Origin: Leptospira sp. WS60.C2
GTDB taxonomy: Bacteria; Spirochaetota; Leptospiria; Leptospirales; Leptospiraceae
Assembly: GCF_040833955.1 (NCBI RefSeq)
Contig: NZ_CP162133.1
Location: 2,453,501 to 2,517,500, forward strand
Direction of reading: 5' to 3'
Length of the DNA stretch: 64,000 bases
Part shown: positions 57,113 through 64,000 of the stretch, in pieces
Layout: every line of letters begins with the position of its first letter
Numbering within the stretch: position 1 is the stretch's first letter
Made by a program: the position numbers and the translations under genes
Notes under the pieces: model-generated
Seen by the model: the letters and a program-made list of their open reading frames with translations, nothing else
The model's database searches: none
Told to the model about the DNA's origin: nothing

Positions 57113-57880
57113 TTAAGGATCCGATACACATCGCACATGTCGAGCAATCCCTTTACCCGACCATGCTATTCCACCAGAACAAAAATCGATAAACCAAGAT
57201 AAAGAAGAGTTCATAGAATTGGCAGTCCAAAAAGAACAAAAATTGCCACCTAATTGGAAAATCGAGGTATTGAGATAATATCTTTTATTCACACCACATC
57301 CTCCCGCATTGTCGGAAGGAAAGTCTACAGGATTTTCAGAACATTCGATGCTTAATTTTAATTCATTTTTCGTGGCAACTCGCCAATTGGATTTTCCAGC
57401 TAACACTAGACTATCGCAATAGGAATATGCCTCACTTGTCACATTGTTAAGAAGAAAGGTCACTGGATCATTACAAGCATTATCACTAGTAGGACAATAT
57501 AACAAAGTTGTAGGAATCTCGGGTGAACAAGAATTGGAACTACTCATCCATGTTTGCCCTGAACTACATTTCGCATAGGTGAGTGTCGATTCTGTATACG
57601 ATTGTCCACCAAAACTACCTGCCCTTCCTTGGAAAGAAATGGTACCATCTCGATTGTCTGTAAAGGTACCCCATGGATAGGTGACTGAATTAGGAGACAA
57701 AAGGAGTAAACTAATGAGGTCACGAGTTGCCGTAGATTCTTTTTTTGCTCCTTGCGTTTGAAAAAGATAAAAATACAAAGGAGAACAACTGATAGAAAAA
57801 ATTAGGCAAACCAAAACAGAAATCCCAAAAAGAAACAACCGAAAACAATGCATCAATATTTGATTGGTTTTGGAAATCAT
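57113..57880 (-). CDS. DUF1566/Lcl-domain lipoprotein
   Basis: Start at the ATG at 57880. 255 residues with a lipoprotein signal (CLIFSISC). The C-terminal ~140 residues are a DUF1566 (Lcl C-terminal) domain: YCDSLVLAGKSNWRVATKNELKLSI, CGVNKRYYLNTSIF and FWTANSMNSSLSWFIDF (in part), with many Cys. Such proteins are surface or exported and usually have unknown ligands. It ends one base from the cyclase stop (convergent). Confidence 0.8.
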   Translation of the reverse strand: MISKTNQILMHCFRLFLFGISVLVCLIFSISCSPLYFYLFQTQGAKKESTATRDLISLLLLSPNSVTYPWGTFTDNRDGTISFQGRAGSFGGQSYTESTLTYAKCSSGQTWMSSSNSCSPEIPTTLLYCPTSDNACNDPVTFLLNNVTSEAYSYCDSLVLAGKSNWRVATKNELKLSIECSENPVDFPSDNAGGCGVNKRYYLNTSIFQLGGNFCSFWTANSMNSSLSWFIDFCSGGIAWSGKGIARHVRCVSDP

Positions 57881-58065
57881 GACCAAATTTAATTTTGAAG
57901 CAATCCGTTAGCAAGTTTAATTTGAACCTAGCAATGAATTGGTGGATCATTCGCATAACAAAAAATATTTTTTACTAATTTTTTTTCTTTCAAAAATACT
58001 AATTCCATGAGTCGATATCGAAAATCTTCACTGTCCAATGAGTTTGGCAATGGTAGGCATTTTCT

Positions 58066-58641
58066 TTGAATCAAAAAATTATACTTTCTATCTGCTTTCT
58101 TTTTGTGTCTTCTGTTTCTGCTACGAATATTCTTCTCAAATCAGGAGGAATATTAAAAGGAAAAGTGGTGAACCAAGATGGAAATCAAATCGAGATACTG
58201 AACGAAAATGGAAAACTTACCACCGTTCCAAAAACCAATGTTTTAAAAGTTGTTTACAAAGAACATTCCGAACAAGAGTTAGCTGCCATACGAAAAGAGG
58301 AAGAACGTAAACTTATTTTAGCCAAACAAAAAAAGGAAACCACCAATCAAAACAAGGCTTTTGATTCAAAATTATCTTCCGGATTTCAATCCAAAGAACT
58401 CGTTTTAACCACAGTTGACGAAAATTGTTTTTTTCATGCTTCCAAGGTGGAATGGTATTGGTTTTACGGAAACTTTTCAATCTCCAACCCCAATGCATGG
58501 CAGGAATTATTGCCAGAAGATGATCGACCTATCAAAATATCGTTTCAATCCACTTGGGTAGATACAACTCTCACTTTGCTCATAGGATCCCTTACTTCCA
58601 TTAGTCGAAAAACTAGACAAATTGAAGTTTGTGAACTCTAA
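58066..58641 (+). CDS. Exported protein with an LSM/SH3-like beta domain
   Basis: 191 residues from a TTG with GGTAGG upstream. A signal peptide (ending SVSA) precedes a small beta domain (~20-62; ILLKSGGILKGKVVNQDGNQ, IEILNENGKLTTVPKTNVLKV). A charged helix and a C-terminal region with two Cys and TM-like TLTLLIGSL follow. I recall similar Leptospira envelope proteins, but the function is unknown. Confidence 0.68.
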   Translation: MNQKIILSICFLFVSSVSATNILLKSGGILKGKVVNQDGNQIEILNENGKLTTVPKTNVLKVVYKEHSEQELAAIRKEEERKLILAKQKKETTNQNKAFDSKLSSGFQSKELVLTTVDENCFFHASKVEWYWFYGNFSISNPNAWQELLPEDDRPIKISFQSTWVDTTLTLLIGSLTSISRKTRQIEVCEL

Positions 58642-58725
58642 TTGGGAAACATTTAAAACTTACAAGACATTCTTAGCAATCAAACTTTGTCTCTCAGTAA
58701 GACTAGTTCACAACTAACGCGTAAA

Positions 58726-61700
58726 TTACGGACAACTATGACTGATTGGGAGGTTGTAACGGTTCGATAAGTAACATTCCACAAGCTCTCGATCTGCTGT
58801 GGACAAAACTCCATCAAAGTATATAAAATCTCCGATGTGACCATCAAAGTAACCGCCATCCGTTGGATACGGCAAGCTACCAAAATAATATCTGCCAATG
58901 TCCAAAGTTCCACCACCACAAGTAAACGTTGGCGAAGCGTTTGAAGTAGATGGATGAATCGCACCATTCTTTCGCATAGTACCTGAGCTTCCATTATAGT
59001 CAATCGTCAGGATGACAGTTTCATTTGCGGCATGAAAATCTGTGTTTGTTTGCACACTTTGCGTATTGGAAAAAAGATTAAAGAGAATTGGATTGTTTCC
59101 GGAAGCTCTTACAAAGTATAATAGTTTCCCTGAAGTGGGAGATCCATTTTGAAAAATCCCATTGTTCCCCCCAAAACTGATCTCACGATAGGTAGTAAAA
59201 ATTGTATTCGAAGATCCATTCAATTCCGGCTGACAGGTCCGCGTGAGAAAACTAGGTGTCACCGTGGCTCCAAAAAATCGGATTCCTGGTTTCCCACGCA
59301 TCACATTGGATTCATAGGCTGGTTGGCTTGCTCCTAGTATTTGGTTTAAGTGAAAATTATTTCCACTTCGGTCATACCAATCATACACGCAGTTGATTCC
59401 ACCAGGACAGAGGGAATTGGCGTAACCAGTACTTTCTGGTTTTAGAAATAATTTCAAACTACTAGAAGTTACCGTTGGATTCCAGGTACTCACTTGTGTT
59501 GGGTGAACACCCGAAAGTGCTCGGATTTCTGCTTGGGACAAAACTCTATTGTAGATTCTAACATCATCAATGGCACCATAAAAAAGAGCAGTTCCATTCA
59601 TGAGCCTTCCAATTTGTAAGGCAGAACCTGGGGTGGTTGTCCATGTTTTTGCCTCTGATTTCCGCAAAACTCCATTTAGATAAACCAATCCATTAATGCC
59701 ATCATAAGCCCCACAGACGTGCACCCATTCACTGATCATACCTTCATGAGTGATTGTCACATCATTGGAAACACCAAAGATACCAATCGTAGAATCGAGA
59801 GCAAGGCCTGATCCAGAAGAAGGAGCCGTGGTGCCATAACCAAGTATCGTCTGTAACGAGTTACTGAATGTATTGACCCAAGCACAAAGAGTTCTTCTTG
59901 AATTACCAGTTGGCAAACCAACCGGAACAAATCTTTCTAAGTAAGCTGTTCCATCAAAATAGTAAGCACTATTTCCATATCCAGTTCGGTCGCTACCTAA
60001 AAAAGCAGCAAGAACTGTTGCATGATTGTCATTCCCACTAAAATCATTTGCATTTCCATTCATTGGATAATAAGCAACCAGTCCATTTGGAACTTGTGCA
60101 GCTAACTTTTGTATTGTGATCTGATCTAAGGCTCCTTTAAAAAATCGAAACTCGGATATCTTACCTTGAAAATAAAAGCCAGTCCCATTATCTGCAATTT
60201 TGAGAGACATCGTAGGTGCAGTGGGATTATTATTAAAAGCGATGGCTTGGTTGATTCCATTGATGTACATCTGCCATGCGCCATTATTTCTTGTGACTGT
60301 GACATGGGTCCACTGATTCAGTGGAAGTGCTTCCGTAGAAAGAGGGCTAAATGTCCCACCAACGGCTACCTGAATTCTCCTTGAGGATCCATCAAATGCC
60401 AAACCGTATCCATTCACACCACCTTGCCCATTGTAAAAGAGAAATTGAGTCCCTAACTTCCCACGAGGAAAAATCCAAAGTGAGACGGTTAAATCATCAG
60501 TAATTGGGTTTCCTAAAAAGTTCACATTCGACGTGGAACTAATGAATTGGCTGGAGCCATCAAATTCATACGCGCCTCCCGATGTCCCTTTTTCATCGGT
60601 TACAGCAATTGGACTGCCCGTAGGTGTTCCATGGTTTGTACCAATGGAATCGTTCATATCACCATCAAAGGTGTACCGTAGGAGCGCAGCAGTTTCAATC
60701 CTACGAATGGCATGATTCGCTTCTTCTGCAAAATAAACATGGATACCATCGCTTGCTGGGTATGCTGGTCTTTGCATGCCCGCATTCATTCCTGCACTGT
60801 CTCGATAACCGATCACACCACCGACTAATGTAGTCACTTTGTTATCACTTAAGCGGATATGTCGAATTTTATAAGAATAATAATCAGAAACAATCAGATT
60901 CGTTCCATCGGAAGTCATAGCGAACGGTCCATCAAATTGTGCATTTAGACCATAACCATCTACAGAAGCAGCTAACGGCTGTCCTGCGATCGTGGTCACA
61001 GCATTTGGACTTGTCAGGTCAATTTTTCGGATTCGATTATTGCCATGGTCTGCCACATATAAAAACCCGCCAACAGCTGCGATGCCAATAGGGCCAAAGA
61101 ACTGAGCGGACGTACCATTCGCATCTAAAAATCCTGGAGCACCAGATCCAACAAACGTTGTCACTGACCCTGTGACAGGATTGACTGCACGAATCCGATT
61201 GTTATTACGATCGGCAACATACAGAGTTCCTTGGTGTAGGATAATTCCGTGTGGGTTCGTAAAGGAAGCTAGGATGCCATTCGTGTTATCCGCAAACGCT
61301 GCATTCCCACTTCCAGCAAGAGTGGTCACTTCTGCGTTTGCTAAATTGATCCTACGAATTCGATTTCCTAAAAACTCAAGGACATACAACGATACACCAT
61401 CGGTTGTTAGTTGAAATGGTCGATAGAATTGAGCTGCAGTACCAATTCCATCCAAACAATTCGTTGTCACAGCTCCAGGACAAGTGATACCACCTCCTGC
61501 CGCACCTCCGGCAAACGTTGTCACTTCTCCATTACTTTTATTGACTCTCCGAATAAGATCATTGTCATAATCGGCAATATAAAAATAGGTTCCGTCACTT
61601 ACCATTCCTTTGGGATTATTGAATCTAGCAAGCGGTGCGTTTGTGTTGTCTACATTGCCTGATTGAGCCCCAGTCCCTCCCGCATTTGTTGGATAGGAAC

Positions 61701-62418
61701 CTACCATGGTTCTCAAATACGATAAGGGTAACGACAAATTCGGAAATAAATCAGCAGCAGCTACATTATGTATGCCTCCACTATTTAAAAAACCAGGAAT
61801 ACATCGAATAGCAACCGTTACATTCAATGTTGCTACAATTCCCACACTGGCGGTTGGGTTCACAAACGAACAAACACTTCCAGTTGTTTGCGCTGTAATG
61901 GTGACAGCAAAATTTTGCCCGGTAAGAAGCGGGGTAGGAAATTTGAATAGTCCTGCGGCACTGATCGTAAGTGATTCTGTGGCATTATTTTGAACGGTGA
62001 TAGGAGCCGTGATCCCACTCACGTTTACACCAATTTCGTAATATCCTGAACCTAATCCACAATTGATGACTACATCTTGAATATCTACTGTCTGCACGAT
62101 TCCTTTGCCGTTGGTAATGGTGCAATTCATAAATGCATTACCAGACGTTGAGATGGATAAATCGTAACTCACTCCAGTATCAAACCTCTCTGGAAAGAAA
62201 AAGACTCCATCTTGAGTGACAGTGACTGTTTGTGTACCATTGATGATCGAAACGGATCCGCCAGACAAAAGCCCCGAAACAGTTCCGCCTAATCGAAATT
62301 TGTTGGCACCAGACAAAATTCTTAAAAAACTAAGGTTTTCTAATTGGCTTCGGACAAGCCTAGGAATTTGACAAGAGAACAGAAAGAAAACAAAGACTGT
62401 AATGATAACTCTTCTCAT
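58726..62418 (-). CDS. Large NHL-propeller and LamG lipoprotein
   Basis: 1230 residues with a lipoprotein signal (VFFLFSC). After the leader come two or three short beta domains (~45-220; GGTVSGLLSGGSVSIING). An NHL-repeat propeller (~255-590) follows: RFNNPKGMVSDGTYFYIADY, NNRIRAVNPVTGSVTTFVG, NNRIRKIDL (in part). Then two LamG domains (~595-960) and a third module (~985-1230) similar to the LamG lipoprotein at 47410. It should be on the cell surface and may bind sugars or host/biofilm polymers. All repeats look intact. Confidence 0.85.
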   Translation of the reverse strand: MRRVIITVFVFFLFSCQIPRLVRSQLENLSFLRILSGANKFRLGGTVSGLLSGGSVSIINGTQTVTVTQDGVFFFPERFDTGVSYDLSISTSGNAFMNCTITNGKGIVQTVDIQDVVINCGLGSGYYEIGVNVSGITAPITVQNNATESLTISAAGLFKFPTPLLTGQNFAVTITAQTTGSVCSFVNPTASVGIVATLNVTVAIRCIPGFLNSGGIHNVAAADLFPNLSLPLSYLRTMVGSYPTNAGGTGAQSGNVDNTNAPLARFNNPKGMVSDGTYFYIADYDNDLIRRVNKSNGEVTTFAGGAAGGGITCPGAVTTNCLDGIGTAAQFYRPFQLTTDGVSLYVLEFLGNRIRRINLANAEVTTLAGSGNAAFADNTNGILASFTNPHGIILHQGTLYVADRNNNRIRAVNPVTGSVTTFVGSGAPGFLDANGTSAQFFGPIGIAAVGGFLYVADHGNNRIRKIDLTSPNAVTTIAGQPLAASVDGYGLNAQFDGPFAMTSDGTNLIVSDYYSYKIRHIRLSDNKVTTLVGGVIGYRDSAGMNAGMQRPAYPASDGIHVYFAEEANHAIRRIETAALLRYTFDGDMNDSIGTNHGTPTGSPIAVTDEKGTSGGAYEFDGSSQFISSTSNVNFLGNPITDDLTVSLWIFPRGKLGTQFLFYNGQGGVNGYGLAFDGSSRRIQVAVGGTFSPLSTEALPLNQWTHVTVTRNNGAWQMYINGINQAIAFNNNPTAPTMSLKIADNGTGFYFQGKISEFRFFKGALDQITIQKLAAQVPNGLVAYYPMNGNANDFSGNDNHATVLAAFLGSDRTGYGNSAYYFDGTAYLERFVPVGLPTGNSRRTLCAWVNTFSNSLQTILGYGTTAPSSGSGLALDSTIGIFGVSNDVTITHEGMISEWVHVCGAYDGINGLVYLNGVLRKSEAKTWTTTPGSALQIGRLMNGTALFYGAIDDVRIYNRVLSQAEIRALSGVHPTQVSTWNPTVTSSSLKLFLKPESTGYANSLCPGGINCVYDWYDRSGNNFHLNQILGASQPAYESNVMRGKPGIRFFGATVTPSFLTRTCQPELNGSSNTIFTTYREISFGGNNGIFQNGSPTSGKLLYFVRASGNNPILFNLFSNTQSVQTNTDFHAANETVILTIDYNGSSGTMRKNGAIHPSTSNASPTFTCGGGTLDIGRYYFGSLPYPTDGGYFDGHIGDFIYFDGVLSTADRELVECYLSNRYNLPISHSCP

Positions 62419-62846
62419 ACCATGTGTACCAAAAGGATCGTCCTAGGTTGTTTCTCTGTAAAGTCAAAACTCGAAATTTTTTGACACGGATTGTCTTAGC
62501 TTCGTACTTTCCACAAACATTACTAACCAACTCATTCGACTCTTATTTGAGTGGAAAGGAAACAGAAGATTGTTTTGTTTTTTTTGCTCCACCTTCCTTT
62601 TTTTAAGGGCGATCCCAATGGGTGTGTTAAGGCAAAGAGGAGAGAATTCAGGGACGGGCTCCTACGGGGTCCGCGTTCGCTTCCGTCCTTCGGACCTAGC
62701 CCTTCGGATCCCTATCGCATGTTCCCTCGAGTCGAATCAAACATTGAAATTGAATTTCATTCTTCAATCTCTAATTTCTGTTTGACGAATCAAGATTCCT
62801 TTGGAGACTCCCTAGAGCAAAGCATCATCGGACAAAGGACTATTGA
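62419..62846. other. Gene-free stretch of ~430 nt
   Basis: Contains repeat copy 2 (62607-62719). Elsewhere I see no gene or RNA that I can support; the promoters of the flanking genes should be here. Open frames in it are short and lack codon-like composition. Confidence 0.55.
62607..62719. repeat. GC-rich dispersed structured repeat, copy 2
   Basis: A 113-nt GC-rich block, same architecture as copy 1: GGGCGATCCCAATGGG at the start and a ~70-nt core ending CCCTATCGCA. GGGCT (62656-62660) pairs with AGCCC (62698-62702), where copy 1 has GTCGGGC/GCCCGAC, so the pairing is kept though the bases differ. The inner GTCCTTCGGAC is identical. It lies between the NHL lipoprotein and the CPBP protease gene. 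Confidence 0.7.
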
Positions 62847-63707
62847 TTGAGGTCTTATCTTACCATTACATTTCTTCTTGGGATTACCATCTGCATCGGA
62901 TGTTTACTTTCTATTGGTCTCTACTGGATTCAATTTTATCTTTTATACGGAGTGGAAGGAGCCAAACAATTCCATTTTTTACGGATCGTTTCTCGTACTT
63001 TGACCGTTGTTCTTTTTTTTGTGATGATTGTTTACGTGAAACGAATCCAACAAAAAAGCCTGTCCTCCTATGGTTTGGCAAATGACGAATTTCGATTTCG
63101 TTTACTTTCTGGCGGATTTTTGTTAGGCACCGTCAGTATGTCGCTTCTCATACTCACACAAGTTTTCCTAGCAGACTCTTCTCTACATAACTCTCCCCTG
63201 CAAAACAAATTTTTTTTCGATATCGTGTTTCAACTCTTGGTATCTTTTACCGTGGCAACAGTTGAAGAATGGTTCTTTAGAGGATTTACACTTCAGACTC
63301 TCTCCCAAGACATGAACATTCGTTCGGCGGTCATTCTATCGAGTTTATTTTTTGCAGCAACCCACTTCATACGTCCTGTCAGTCATTTTTATTACCTGAT
63401 TCCGGAATTCATTGGACTTTTCTTAATTGGTGTCATACTTGCAAACGCTTATGTATATACCAAAAGCATCTACTTATCGATTGGCATTCATGCAGGTTGG
63501 GTTTATATTGTAAAACTGGACAAACATTTTGTGAATCACTTTGATTCCGTTTTCCAAAAAGCGTTTGGTGGAGAAAAATTATTAAAATCCATGGTTGCCT
63601 GGCTTTTTGTTCTCATCATTCTCCTATTGTTACGAAGATATTCTGACTTCCTTCAAAGGAAAAACGTTTCGTTCCTTCCAGCAGAGCTCGAGCACAAATC
63701 CAATTAA
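62847..63707 (+). CDS. CPBP-family intramembrane metalloprotease
   Basis: 286 residues, about eight membrane helices, start TTG at 62847 with AAAGGA upstream. Motifs: EEWFFRGFTLQ (Glu-Glu-x3-Arg), AATHFIRP (His) and GIHAGWVYI (His), the CPBP/Abi metal-site set. It cleaves within the membrane or acts as a self-immunity factor; no bacteriocin genes are nearby. Confidence 0.85.
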   Translation: MRSYLTITFLLGITICIGCLLSIGLYWIQFYLLYGVEGAKQFHFLRIVSRTLTVVLFFVMIVYVKRIQQKSLSSYGLANDEFRFRLLSGGFLLGTVSMSLLILTQVFLADSSLHNSPLQNKFFFDIVFQLLVSFTVATVEEWFFRGFTLQTLSQDMNIRSAVILSSLFFAATHFIRPVSHFYYLIPEFIGLFLIGVILANAYVYTKSIYLSIGIHAGWVYIVKLDKHFVNHFDSVFQKAFGGEKLLKSMVAWLFVLIILLLLRRYSDFLQRKNVSFLPAELEHKSN

Positions 63708-63817
63708 CGAAATTTCAAACTTCCTAATGAGAAGAGACGCAAAAATATTTTTACAGTTCAAATGGGAAAGAGAAAGCCTCAATGCAGTTTTTTCATTGTC
63801 ATCCTATGATGTTAGAC

Positions 63818-64000
63818 CTATACTTTTTCTATGCCTTCCCTAAAGAGTTTGTTTCCCTTTTCCAGTCGGATCCAATGGCAAACATTCAAAACGATTTGGG
63901 CTTCTCTCTCTGTTAGAGAATTGATTCCTTTTGGTTTCCGATTCCTTAAAGAAAGATTCCGTATACAACGATCAAACTTTGGTAGGGAATGGAATTCGAA
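63818..64000 (-). CDS. Partial gene, 3' end only
   Basis: The minus-strand frame is open from the window edge to a TAG at 63818. The 60 visible residues end NSLTEREAQIVLNVCHW, IRLEKGNKLFREGIEKV. The N-terminus lies outside, and I do not recognise the family. The region is convergent with the CPBP gene. Confidence 0.6.
   Translation of the reverse strand, partial: FEFHSLPKFDRCIRNLSLRNRKPKGINSLTEREAQIVLNVCHWIRLEKGNKLFREGIEKV

Noticed and set aside
62551..62850. Frames through repeat copy 2
   Set aside because: They run through a structured repeat and show no protein-like composition.

Overview
The window looks like a chromosomal stretch of a saprophytic-clade Leptospira. The DNA is AT-rich. 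TTG and GTG starts are common, many products carry Leptospira-style lipoprotein signals, and the regulators, 7TM-type signalling proteins and beta-propeller/LamG lipoproteins fit that genus. The species assignment is inference from gene content; no rRNA or tRNA gene was found to anchor it. No insertion sequence, prophage or CRISPR array was seen.

Layout. 1-5.6 kb: a translationally coupled phosphatase/histidine-kinase pair on the minus strand, a divergent PerR-type Fur regulator, a small lipoprotein, a ketopantoate-reductase-like enzyme and a small winged-helix regulator. 5.6-13.8 kb: a DoxX-like membrane protein, then a tightly packed minus-strand operon that reads, in transcription order, eboA-eboB-eboC-eboD-eboE-eboF and ends in a double cyclic-nucleotide-binding regulator. 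This is the most unusual system in the window: a complete ebo cluster, a patchily distributed pathway linked elsewhere to making or exporting small metabolites. 14-21.9 kb: an AlgE-like outer-membrane protein, a TetR/alcohol-dehydrogenase pair with a clear operator, a small Cys-rich exported protein, a hemolysin-III-family protein, an EF-hand protein, a second TetR regulator, a stranded C-terminal ceramidase domain (decayed gene) and a luciferase-like monooxygenase. 22-25.2 kb: an esterase lipoprotein and eutC/eutB (ethanolamine ammonia-lyase, without microcompartment genes). 25.5-28.2 kb: three tandem tiny paralogous lipoproteins, a cupin lipoprotein and a photolyase-family protein. 28.3-33.7 kb: an exported KatG with a HiPIP-type iron-sulfur protein, then PEP carboxylase. 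33.7-39 kb: small proteins, RecQ, a DJ-1/PfpI lipoprotein and an HxlR regulator divergent from an F420-type NADP oxidoreductase. 39-48.6 kb and 57-62.4 kb: large surface or periplasmic lipoproteins (beta-propellers, NHL and LamG modules) with two big polytopic membrane proteins. 48.6-57 kb: a membrane protein, a cNMP-gated patatin phospholipase, a membrane-anchored AraC regulator, a broken TPM-domain gene and a class III adenylate cyclase. 62.8-64 kb: a CPBP protease and the 3' end of an unrecognised gene.

How the parts connect. (i) The same 15-bp 7-1-7 palindrome lies upstream of perR and, twice, upstream of katG, so PerR probably represses itself and an exported peroxide-defence unit (KatG plus HiPIP). 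(ii) A class III cyclase and two cNMP-binding proteins, one at the end of the ebo operon, point to cAMP-dependent control. (iii) Two distant copies of a GC-rich structured repeat (38995-39105 and 62607-62719) sit in otherwise gene-free DNA. (iv) Several lipoproteins share one N-terminal leader module fused to different beta-rich ectodomains.
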